This document shows, one piece after another, positions 1-6,750 of a stretch of 64,000 nt of DNA. The stretch lies in NCBI GenBank assembly GCA_018241685.1, contig JAFEDJ010000054.1:248001-312000 (forward strand), in the 5' to 3' direction. The notes beneath the pieces are model-generated. The model searched no databases. It saw only the letters and a program-made list of their open reading frames with translations, and was not told where the DNA came from. Within the stretch, counting starts at the first letter, position 1, and each line of letters opens with the position of its first letter. The translations under genes were made by a program, and so were the position numbers. This DNA is from Pseudomonadota bacterium. GTDB lineage: Bacteria > Pseudomonadota > Gammaproteobacteria > Burkholderiales > Rhodocyclaceae.

Positions 1-852
1 CCATTCGGCCAACTCCCCGAAGCTTAGACCGAGAAAGCGCTCATTGGCTTCCCGATAAAGCGGGACGCTCGCCAGATAGTCCGGCAGGCTACCGATATCC
101 AGGCTCCGCCGCTCCAGCAGCGTGAAGGTGAAGCACGCCCGGATCGCATTGCGGGCCATCCGTGCACCATCTTCTTCGAAGGCGCGCAGACGGGCGAACG
201 CGGACTCCAGCGCCTCCTCCACCTCGACGAAGGGCGCGCCGTGGCCGGGGATGACCCGCTCCACCGGCAGGCGGGCAATGGCCTCCAGCGTGGAGCGCGC
301 GCCCTCCAGTCCGCCGCCGGCACCGATGACCTCGGCGAACAGGATGCCGAAACCGTCCCGCCACAGGGCGTCACCCGAGATCAGCAGGCGTGCGTCCGGC
401 GCGTGGAAGACCAACGCGTCCATGTCGTGGCCGGGGGCCGCCAGGACCTGCCATTCGTAGCCGCCCATCTGCAGGCGCTCGCCGGCGGCGATAACGTGAT
501 CGTGCCGGAAGATCTCGCCCTGCTGGGCGGCGGCGCTCAGCAGCAGGGCCGCCTCGTCCCACGCGTGGACGGCCTCGGCGATGCCCGCCGGCACGCCGAT
601 GGCGCAACCGAAGGCACGCTGCACCGCGGCGTTGCCGCCGATGTGGTCGGAATGGGAATGGGTGTTGATGAGGCGGCCGAGGTGCCGTCCGTCCAAGGCC
701 TCACGCAGCAGCGCGACGGTCTGCCCGGCATGGGTCACGTAGCCGCTATCGACCAGCGTTGCCGCGTCGCCGTCGAACAGCAGCACGTTGTTGGCGGACA
801 GCCAGCCCCGTTCCAGCACCCGGATGCCGGGCGGCAAGGGACAGGCAGACAT
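1..852 (-). CDS. MBL-fold metallo-hydrolase, C-terminus cut by window edge
   Basis: The frame is open from ATG at 852 down to base 1 (284 codons) without a stop, so the C-terminus lies outside the window. The product carries the metallo-beta-lactamase zinc motif THSHSDHIGG about 65-75 residues in, and later a conserved PGHD, an SGDAL metal-ligand segment and a PGHGAPF segment. These are the usual HxHxDH, His, Asp and His ligand positions of glyoxalase-II-like hydrolases. The family hydrolyses thioesters, lactones or similar bonds; the substrate here cannot be told. It sits just downstream of two DUF1289 genes on the same strand and may share their transcript. Confidence 0.88.
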   Translation of the reverse strand, partial: MSACPLPPGIRVLERGWLSANNVLLFDGDAATLVDSGYVTHAGQTVALLREALDGRHLGRLINTHSHSDHIGGNAAVQRAFGCAIGVPAGIAEAVHAWDEAALLLSAAAQQGEIFRHDHVIAAGERLQMGGYEWQVLAAPGHDMDALVFHAPDARLLISGDALWRDGFGILFAEVIGAGGGLEGARSTLEAIARLPVERVIPGHGAPFVEVEEALESAFARLRAFEEDGARMARNAIRACFTFTLLERRSLDIGSLPDYLASVPLYREANERFLGLSFGELAEW

Positions 853-861
853 GGCCGGCTC

Positions 862-1041
862 TCAGTCGGACTGGTCGGCCGGCTGGCCGGCGACGGGTTT
901 CAGGCTGTCGGTCGCACTGTCCTGCCCGTCGGCAGAGGAATCGGTCTCGCCGAAGATCTCGTCGGCACTGCGGCCGCAGCCGATGCAGTAGCCGCTTTCG
1001 TCGATCTGGCAGATGCCGACGCAGGGATTGTCGTCGCTCAT
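862..1041 (-). CDS. DUF1289 family small Cys-rich protein (59 aa)
   Basis: A short frame begins MSDDNPCVGIC and holds four cysteines at residues 7, 11, 19 and 22 (CxxxC ... CxxC), followed by an acidic Asp/Ser-rich tail. This spacing and the GCGRSADEI segment match DUF1289, a family of small presumed metal-binding proteins of unknown function. It ends 9 bases before the start of the MBL hydrolase and follows a second DUF1289 gene, so it is probably cotranscribed with both. The acidic tail distinguishes it from its neighbour. Confidence 0.75.
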   Translation of the reverse strand: MSDDNPCVGICQIDESGYCIGCGRSADEIFGETDSSADGQDSATDSLKPVAGQPADQSD

Positions 1042-1050
1042 CGTGGTCTC

Positions 1051-1251
1051 TCAGGCGGGCTGCGCGCCGGCCGTCGGACCATCGAACAGGGCCGCCTGGC
1101 GCGCAGCGATCAGTTCCAGGATCTCCTGCTTGCGGGCCTCGCTGGCGCCGCTCCATTCGGTGATCTCGGGAATGGTGCGGAAACAGCCTTCGCAATAGGC
1201 GTTGGCCTCATCCATGCGACAGACGTTGATACAGGGGGAAGGAATACTCAT
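1051..1251 (-). CDS. DUF1289 family small Cys-rich protein (66 aa)
   Basis: I chose the ATG at 1251 (MSIPSPCINVC) because a GAGAG ribosome site precedes it; an upstream extension of ten residues is possible but does not look conserved. Cysteines at residues 7, 11, 20 and 23 have the DUF1289 spacing, followed by the typical IPEITEW and a helical tail rich in Ala/Glu. The function of the family is unknown, and metal binding is inferred from the cysteines only. It is a tandem neighbour of another DUF1289 gene at 862-1041, from which it differs in tail composition. Confidence 0.8.
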   Translation of the reverse strand: MSIPSPCINVCRMDEANAYCEGCFRTIPEITEWSGASEARKQEILELIAARQAALFDGPTAGAQPA

Positions 1252-1317
1252 GAAACACTCTCGGGGTAAAGACATGCCCACCGCTGCATGGCGGCGGATC
1301 GTGGTTGGGGAAGCCGT

Positions 1318-1902
1318 TTAAAGCTGTTTTTCGTCGCGGATACGCTTTCCGACGGCCGGCGGATGATGCTGGCCCATGGCCCGCAGCAGCGCCACGACGT
1401 TGTCCTCGATCTGCAGCAGGCCGCGGTTCTCGGCCTTCATGAAGCCCTCGGCGATGCCGCGGTCGAGCATCTGGATCAGTGGCGAATAGTAGCCGTCCAC
1501 ATTGAGCAGGCCGACCGGCTTGGCGTGGAAACCCAGCTGGGCCCAGGTCAGGATCTCGAAAAGCTCCTCAAAGGTGCCAAGCCCGCCGGGCAGTGCGATG
1601 AAGCCGTCCGCCAGTTCGGCCATGCGCGCCTTGCGAGTGTGCATGGAGTCCACCACTTCCAGGCGGGTCAGGCCTTCGTGGCCGACCTCCCATTCCAGCA
1701 GCGCGCGCGGTATCACCCCCACGACCTTGCCACCGGCCGCCAGGCAGGCATCGGCAACCGCGCCCATCAGGCCGACATTGCCGCCGCCATAGACCAACTC
1801 GATGTTCCGTTCCGCCAGGGTCTGGCCGAGCGTCTCCGCCACTTCCCGGTATACCGGCCGGCCCCCCATGCGGGAACCGCAGAATACGCAGAGATGCCGC
1901 AT
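1318..1902 (-). CDS. LOG family protein (cytokinin-type nucleoside 5'-monophosphate phosphoribohydrolase)
   Basis: This 194-residue protein has an N-terminal Rossmann strand with CVFCGSR, a YGGGNVGLMG loop, and the family signature PGGLGTFEELFE. Those motifs mark the LOG/TIGR00730 family, whose studied members cleave the base from nucleoside 5'-monophosphates (cytokinin-type or purine). The start at 1902 is preferred over an upstream TTG because GAGGAG lies at the right distance before it. The gene follows the isomerase gene (stop at 1914) with essentially no gap, so translation is probably coupled. The physiological substrate in bacteria of this kind is not known. Confidence 0.85.
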   Translation of the reverse strand: MRHLCVFCGSRMGGRPVYREVAETLGQTLAERNIELVYGGGNVGLMGAVADACLAAGGKVVGVIPRALLEWEVGHEGLTRLEVVDSMHTRKARMAELADGFIALPGGLGTFEELFEILTWAQLGFHAKPVGLLNVDGYYSPLIQMLDRGIAEGFMKAENRGLLQIEDNVVALLRAMGQHHPPAVGKRIRDEKQL

Positions 1903-1913
1903 CTCCCTGCTCC

Positions 1914-2516
1914 TCAATACGGCCCCTTGGCCAGCCAGTGCTCGAGCTGGGGCAAGCGGTCGTTGCCCCAGAAGCCCTCGCCCTCGACGATGAAGAAGGG
2001 CGCGCCGAACACGCCACGTGCCTCAGCCAAGTCGATCTCGGCCTTCAGGCGGGCCTTGGTGCCGGCGTCAGCGAAGGCCGCCGAGATGTCGTCCCGGTCG
2101 AGGCCCCGCGCATCGGCGATTTCGAGGAGCACTGCGGTCTCGGCGATGTTGCGGCCGTCCACGAAGTAAGCGCGATACACCGCGTGGGCGAACTCCCGCG
2201 CCTCGTCCGGGTTGCGGTCACTGAGCCACTGGAAGGCGCGAGCTGCGTGCTCGGTGTGCAGCGGATAGGGGCTGGGCTCCTTGAACGGGATCTCGAAGAA
2301 GGCCGCCGAACGCTCCACATCGCGCCGTACGTACTCGGAGCGCATCAGTGCGGACGGAATGCGCATGCCGCCCTGGGGCTGGAAGTGGGCGTCGAGGACG
2401 ATGGCGTGCCACATCACGGTGCGGCCGTACTTTTCCGCGATGGCGTCAATCTGTTCGGAAGCCAGATAGCCGTAGGGCGAGGAAAAGTCGAAGTAGAAAT
2501 CGATCGGGGCGGACAT
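1914..2516 (-). CDS. 2-hydroxychromene-2-carboxylate isomerase, DsbA superfamily (copy 1)
   Basis: This 200-aa protein opens with IDFYFDFSSPYGYLASEQI, the NahD/HCCA isomerase version of the thioredoxin fold in which the CxxC is replaced by SSPYGY and Ser is the catalytic residue. It ends with GVFGAPFFIVEGEGFWGNDRL, the conserved cis-Pro region and glutathione-binding segment. NahD isomerises a chromene intermediate in naphthalene degradation using glutathione; no other naphthalene genes are here, so the true substrate is open. The start at 2516 is supported by CCGGAGACC just upstream. It is paralogous to the adjacent 2617-3237 gene. Confidence 0.85.
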   Translation of the reverse strand: MSAPIDFYFDFSSPYGYLASEQIDAIAEKYGRTVMWHAIVLDAHFQPQGGMRIPSALMRSEYVRRDVERSAAFFEIPFKEPSPYPLHTEHAARAFQWLSDRNPDEAREFAHAVYRAYFVDGRNIAETAVLLEIADARGLDRDDISAAFADAGTKARLKAEIDLAEARGVFGAPFFIVEGEGFWGNDRLPQLEHWLAKGPY

Positions 2517-2616
2517 CCAGGTCTCCGGGGTCGTGGGGCGGTGTTCAATGGCCCGCATTATCCATGGCCGTCGCCTCAAGATTGGCAACAGGCCCGCTGC
2601 CAAGTTCCGTGCGGAT

Positions 2617-3237
2617 TCAGAATCCGCCTTCGGCGAGCCACTTCTCAATCTGCGACAAACGGTCGGCGCCCCAGAAGGCCTCGCCGTCCACGAAGATGTA
2701 GGGCGAACCGAAGACGCCGCGAGCCAACGCCAATTCGCTCTCAGCGATCAGGCGGGCCTTGATCTCCGCGCTGCCGAGCACGGCGGACAGCTCGTCCCGG
2801 TCCAGGCGCAGGCCGGCGGCGACATTGAGCACCACCGCCAGGTCGGAGATGTTCTGGTCGTCCACGAAGTAGGCGCGGTAGATCGCCAGACCGAACTGCC
2901 GGGCCAACGCCGGATCCCGGTCGTTGATCCACAGGAAGGCACGGGCGGCATGCTGGGTCGGCAGCGGAAAGCTGCTCGGCTGGCGGTAGGGCAGGCCGAA
3001 GTAGCGCGCCGAACGCAGAATGTCGTGCAGCGAATAGGCGCCCTTCAGCGGGATGCTGGGCAGCGGCCCGAGGCCAGTGACCTTGAAGGTGGCGCCGAGC
3101 AGGAAGGGATGCCACAACACACTGCGTCCATAGCGGGCGGCCAACTCGTCGATCTTCTCGGCAGCGAAGTAACCGTATGGGGAGGAGAAGTCGAAATAGA
3201 AATCCAGCGGGGCGGCGGAACGTTGTGGGGTATTCAC
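2617..3237 (-). CDS. 2-hydroxychromene-2-carboxylate isomerase, DsbA superfamily (copy 2)
   Basis: A second HCCA-isomerase-like protein, 206 aa, starts with GTG (AGGAG upstream). It shares LDFYFDFSSPYGYFAAEKID at the front and GVFGSPYIFVDGEAFWGADRL at the back with copy 1. The middle differs substantially (TFKVTGLGPLPSIPLKG versus HFQPQGGMRIPSALM), which suggests the two enzymes accept different glutathione conjugates or acyl substrates rather than being a recent duplication. It lies 16 bases after the thioesterase gene. The 100-base gap to copy 1 contains no gene that I can see. Confidence 0.85.
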   Translation of the reverse strand: MNTPQRSAAPLDFYFDFSSPYGYFAAEKIDELAARYGRSVLWHPFLLGATFKVTGLGPLPSIPLKGAYSLHDILRSARYFGLPYRQPSSFPLPTQHAARAFLWINDRDPALARQFGLAIYRAYFVDDQNISDLAVVLNVAAGLRLDRDELSAVLGSAEIKARLIAESELALARGVFGSPYIFVDGEAFWGADRLSQIEKWLAEGGF

Positions 3238-3253
3238 GACGAAGTTCTCCTGC

Positions 3254-3694
3254 TCAGGCGGCCTTCGGCCACAGGATCATCTGCGTGCAGCGGAACAAGG
3301 CCAAGCGCCGGTCGCTGCCGCCACTACGCACTTCGGCATCCCACACGTGGGTGTTGCGACCGAGATGCACGGCCGTCGCATCGCACAGCAGCACGCCGTC
3401 AGTCTGGGTGCCCAGGAAATTGCTCTTCAGTTCGATGGTGGTGAAGCTCTGCGCGCCGTCGGGCAGGTGGGCGACGGTGGCGTAGCCGGCCGAGGTATCG
3501 GCCAGCGCGATGATCGTCGCCGCGTGCAGAAAACCATTGGGCGCCAGCATCTCCGGACGGATCAACAACCGCGAGGACAGCTTGCCGGGCTCCAGCGCCA
3601 CGGCCTCGAAGCCGAACCAGCCCGGCAGATGGCCGGCACCGCGGGCGTTGAGGGATTCCAGACTGATGCCTTCGCGCAAGCGCATTTCGGCCAT
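3254..3694 (-). CDS. PaaI-like hotdog-fold thioesterase
   Basis: The 146-residue product has the hotdog core of the PaaI/4HBT family: NGFLHAATIIALADTSAGYAT in the central helix, then the SFTTIELKSNFLG strand and a final DAEVRSGG strand. Family members hydrolyse acyl-CoA thioesters. The ATG at 3694 is preceded by a strong GGAGGAG. It is the first gene of a minus-strand run with the two isomerases, the LOG protein and the DUF1289 genes, which fits a detoxification or aromatic/acyl-CoA role, though that is inference. Confidence 0.85.
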   Translation of the reverse strand: MAEMRLREGISLESLNARGAGHLPGWFGFEAVALEPGKLSSRLLIRPEMLAPNGFLHAATIIALADTSAGYATVAHLPDGAQSFTTIELKSNFLGTQTDGVLLCDATAVHLGRNTHVWDAEVRSGGSDRRLALFRCTQMILWPKAA

Positions 3695-3807
3695 GCGTAT
3701 TCTCCTCCGGTATTGGCCGGCTGTCCCGGCGCCTTGTCGTTCAGTTCATGGTGGTAATGCTGCCGGCGCGGCGCGGTGAATGCGCCGGCAGTCGACGTGG
3801 GTAAGGC

Positions 3808-4950
3808 TCAGCCGTCCAGCGCCTCCAGGGCAGCCAGGTAGCGCGGCGTGAGATCTTCCGGCCGGCCGACATTGATGCCCAGGTCACGGATCAGGCCGTC
3901 CTTCAGCCCGTAGGCCCAGCCATGCACGGTGAGGCGCTGACCACGGCGCCAGGCATCCTGCACGACGATAGTCTGGCAAACGTTGACCACCTGCTCCAGC
4001 GCGTTGAGTTCGCACAGGCGATCCTGGCGCAGCTCCGGCGGCAAGGCATCGACACGCCGGGCGTGCTTCACATGCACGTCCTGCACGTGGCGCAGCCACA
4101 GGTCCACCAGGCCGACGCGCTCGCGGCGCAGCGCGGCACCGACGCCGCCGCAGCCGTAGTGGCCGACCACCATGATGTGTTTGACCTTCAGCACCTCGAC
4201 GGCGAACTGGATCACCGACAGGCAGTTGAGGTCGGTGTGCACCACCACGTTGGCAACGTTGCGATGGACGAAGACCTCGCCCGGCAACAGGCCGATGATC
4301 TCGTTGGCCGGCACGCGGGAGTCGGAACAACCGATCCACAGGTATTCAGGGGCCTGCAGCGTGGACAGCTTTTCGAAGAAACCGGGGTCCACCTGGCGCA
4401 TGTGCTTGGCCCAGGCCAGGTTGTAGTCGAAGAGATGGAACAGGTTCTCGTTCTTGATCTCGGCTTCGTTCCAGTTCTCGAGGTCGAGAGCGAAGAACAT
4501 GGAGCCTTCGAGCGGCGCCGGGTAATAGGCCGGCGCTTCCATGAAGCCCAGCTCCCGGTACAGCTTGACGGCAATGCGCATCGCCGGCTGGGTGTCGAGC
4601 AGGATCCGGCGGTAACCCAGACTCTTGGCCGCCTTGATGGCCGCCAGCGCCAGCTCACGGCCGACACCGTTGCCGCGGAGCTCGGGCTCCACGTACAGGC
4701 GCTTCATCTCGCAGACGCCCTCGGTGAAGGGACGGATACCGACGCAACCGGCGGGCTGGCCATCGAGTTCGGCGAAGAACAGCCGCCCGGCCGGCGTCGA
4801 ATATGCGCCCGGCAGACTTGCCATCTCATCACCGAAACTCTGGAATGCCAGGTCCACGCCCAACCATCCGGCATAGTTACGAAAAAACTGGCGGACATGT
4901 TCGAGTTCGGCGGTGTTATCGGAGCCGAGAACGCGGAGTGTTACTGCCAT
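3808..4950 (-). CDS. GNAT acetyltransferase fused to beta-class carbonic anhydrase
   Basis: One 380-residue frame encodes two enzymes. Residues about 1-155 are a GNAT fold with MKRLYVEPELRGNGVGREL, the acetyl-CoA binding R-G-x-G-x-G loop, then an IAVKLYRELGF segment. Residues about 165-380 are a complete beta-carbonic anhydrase with CSDSRVPANE, HRNVANVV and GHYGCGGV, giving the Cys-Asp-Arg, His and Cys zinc ligands. The start at 4950 follows AGGAAGAGAAG. Carbonic anhydrase interconverts CO2 and bicarbonate; the acetyltransferase substrate is unknown. Upstream lie a 14-bp palindrome and a LiuR-type regulator, hinting that the fusion serves acyl-CoA carboxylation. Confidence 0.9.
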   Translation of the reverse strand: MAVTLRVLGSDNTAELEHVRQFFRNYAGWLGVDLAFQSFGDEMASLPGAYSTPAGRLFFAELDGQPAGCVGIRPFTEGVCEMKRLYVEPELRGNGVGRELALAAIKAAKSLGYRRILLDTQPAMRIAVKLYRELGFMEAPAYYPAPLEGSMFFALDLENWNEAEIKNENLFHLFDYNLAWAKHMRQVDPGFFEKLSTLQAPEYLWIGCSDSRVPANEIIGLLPGEVFVHRNVANVVVHTDLNCLSVIQFAVEVLKVKHIMVVGHYGCGGVGAALRRERVGLVDLWLRHVQDVHVKHARRVDALPPELRQDRLCELNALEQVVNVCQTIVVQDAWRRGQRLTVHGWAYGLKDGLIRDLGINVGRPEDLTPRYLAALEALDG

Positions 4951-5116
4951 CGATCTTCTCTTCCTTTGGAAACGGAACAGGCCGATACGATACCCGTCCT
5001 CGCCCCCTGTTTCACCCCTGCCGGCGTCGGGAAAGCCTTCCACGACGCCCCCTCTTTCTCGCACAGGAAGGCCTGCATAGCCCGTCTTGCCTGGATCTTG
5101 ATACAACAAATTACGC

Positions 5117-5130
5117 TTACGTTAACGTAA
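5117..5130. promoter_or_regulatory. Perfect 14-bp palindrome, candidate LiuR-type operator
   Basis: TTACGTTAACGTAA is a perfect palindrome in the 196-base gap between the regulator stop (5147) and the GNAT-carbonic anhydrase start (4950). Overlapping outer arms AAATTACG (5108-5115) and CGTAATTT (5126-5133) form a second inverted repeat. As I recall, LiuR-type MerR regulators bind sites of this TTACG...CGTAA character. The AT-rich site stands out against the surrounding GC-rich DNA. Binding is inferred from position and symmetry only. Confidence 0.6.
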
Positions 5131-5146
5131 TTTTCCTGCTAAAAAC

Positions 5147-5584
5147 TCATGATGAGTCGCGCAAACGGGCTGCCAGTTCCGCCCGTGCCGCCGCTGCACC
5201 GGCAGGGTTTTCAGCAAGGAGTTCGGTACATTGCTTTTCGAGCATGGCGATTTCCCCCAGCACGGCCTCAATGTCTTCGCGCTGCTGCTCGATGGCCCGG
5301 CGCCGATCCGCCAGCACATCGAGAAAACGCTTCAGCTGGGGAGCGGAATTGCGCACGCCGTCGTACATGCCGAGCAGTTCGCCGATCTCGGCCAGCGACA
5401 GGCCCAGGCGCTTGCCGCGCAGGATCAGGCGCAGCCGGGTACGGTCGCGACGCACATAGATACGGTTGCGGCCGGCACGAGTCGGCGCCAGCAGGCCTTC
5501 ATCCTCGTAGAAACGGATTGCCCGCGGGGTTATCCCGAACTCGCGGGCGAGATCGGTGATGGTGTAGGTTTGTTCCTGGCTCAT
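5147..5584 (-). CDS. liuR: MerR family regulator, LiuR-like
   Basis: This 145-residue protein has an N-terminal winged helix, YTITDLAREFGITPRAIRFYEDEGLL, then RDRTRLRLILRGKRLGLSLAEI and a long C-terminal coiled-coil dimerisation helix with no metal-binding cysteines. That architecture, especially LILRGKRLGLSLAEI followed by LLGMYD, is characteristic of LiuR-type MerR proteins that control branched-chain amino acid and acyl-CoA degradation. The ATG at 5584 is chosen because the HTH begins right after it; no strong ribosome site is visible. It is divergent from the hydrolase-phaC genes, and a palindrome lies just beyond its 3' end. Confidence 0.78.
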   Translation of the reverse strand: MSQEQTYTITDLAREFGITPRAIRFYEDEGLLAPTRAGRNRIYVRRDRTRLRLILRGKRLGLSLAEIGELLGMYDGVRNSAPQLKRFLDVLADRRRAIEQQREDIEAVLGEIAMLEKQCTELLAENPAGAAAARAELAARLRDSS

Positions 5585-5711
5585 GAGTCGAGTCGGACGC
5601 GGCATACGGCGTCAGGGCACGGAATGGCGCGCAGTAGATCAGATTTCACCTGCGCGGGCAACGCGGGCAATTCCCAATAAACATTACAAGACCCAACTAG
5701 GAGAAAAGCAT

Positions 5712-6734
5712 ATGAGCGAGACGCTGGAATATCCCTTCGACACGCTGCCGGCCGAAGGGGCTACGCTGGAGGTGGCACCCGGAGTGCACTGGATCCGGAT
5801 GCCGCTGCCCTTCGCCCTCAACCACATCAACCTATGGCTGATCGAGGATGGAGATGGAGTGACGATCGTGGACACCGGTTACGGCCTGGAGGCTACCCAG
5901 GAAGCCTGGAAACGCATCCTGGCGGACTTCGGGAAGCCAGTGACGCGGATCATCGTGACCCATTTCCACCCCGACCACCTGGGCCTCGCCCAGTGGCTGT
6001 CGGACCGGACCAGCGCCGGCATCACCATGACCCACGGCGAATACCTCAGCGGCCACGCGGTGTGGCACCAGCTAGGCGGCTACGGCACCGTGCCGATGGT
6101 GGCCCAGTTCCGCCGCAACGGCCTCGACGAGGAACGCTGTCAGGCACTCGCCGAGCGTGGCAACGCCTATGAACGCGGCGTACCGTCGCTGCCGTCCCAC
6201 TACGAGCGCGTGGTGGACGGCGAGCGCCTGCATATCGGCGGCCGCGACTGGGAGGTCATCGTCGGCTACGGCCATTCGCCGGAGCACATGTCCCTGCACT
6301 GCGCGGAGGCCGGCATCCTCATTTCCGGCGACATGCTGCTGCCGCGGATCTCCACCAACGTCAGCGTTTTCGCGGTCACGCCGGACGACGATCCCCTCGG
6401 CCGCTTCCTCGATTCGATCCGCAAGTTCAAGCGATTGCCGGTAACAACGCTCGTGCTACCATCACACGGGAGTCCTTTCCGCAATATCGGTTTGCGTGTG
6501 GATCAGCTCGTCGAGCACCACGACGCCCGCTGTGCGGAACTGCTCGATGCCTGTGACGTACCGCGCTGCGCGGGGGAATTGCTGACAACGCTGTTCCCGC
6601 GCCCGCTCGACACGCATCAGGTCATGTTTGCCATGGGGGAAGCCATCGCCCACCTGAACCATCTCGAGCGCAAAAGGGAGGTGTGCCGGTCGGTGGATAG
6701 CGATGGGATAGTCCGTTTCGTCAAAAGCCAATAA
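5712..6734 (+). CDS. MBL-fold metallo-hydrolase
   Basis: This 340-aa protein has the zinc motif THFHPDHLG near residue 85, then GYGHSPEHM, SGDMLLPRIS and LPSHGSPF, the remaining His/Asp ligands of the metallo-beta-lactamase fold. The C-terminal 70 residues carry a helical region with FPRPLDTHQVMFAMGEAIAHLNHL, the winged-helix-like tail common in LACTB2-type hydrolases. A good AGGAGAAAAG ribosome site fixes the ATG at 5712. It precedes phaC by only 16 bases and is divergent from the LiuR-like gene, so it is likely an acyl-CoA or hydroxyacyl thioesterase-like enzyme coupled to PHA metabolism; the substrate is unknown. Confidence 0.87.
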   Translation: MSETLEYPFDTLPAEGATLEVAPGVHWIRMPLPFALNHINLWLIEDGDGVTIVDTGYGLEATQEAWKRILADFGKPVTRIIVTHFHPDHLGLAQWLSDRTSAGITMTHGEYLSGHAVWHQLGGYGTVPMVAQFRRNGLDEERCQALAERGNAYERGVPSLPSHYERVVDGERLHIGGRDWEVIVGYGHSPEHMSLHCAEAGILISGDMLLPRISTNVSVFAVTPDDDPLGRFLDSIRKFKRLPVTTLVLPSHGSPFRNIGLRVDQLVEHHDARCAELLDACDVPRCAGELLTTLFPRPLDTHQVMFAMGEAIAHLNHLERKREVCRSVDSDGIVRFVKSQ

Positions 6735-6750
6735 CCAGGAGAGCCCACGA

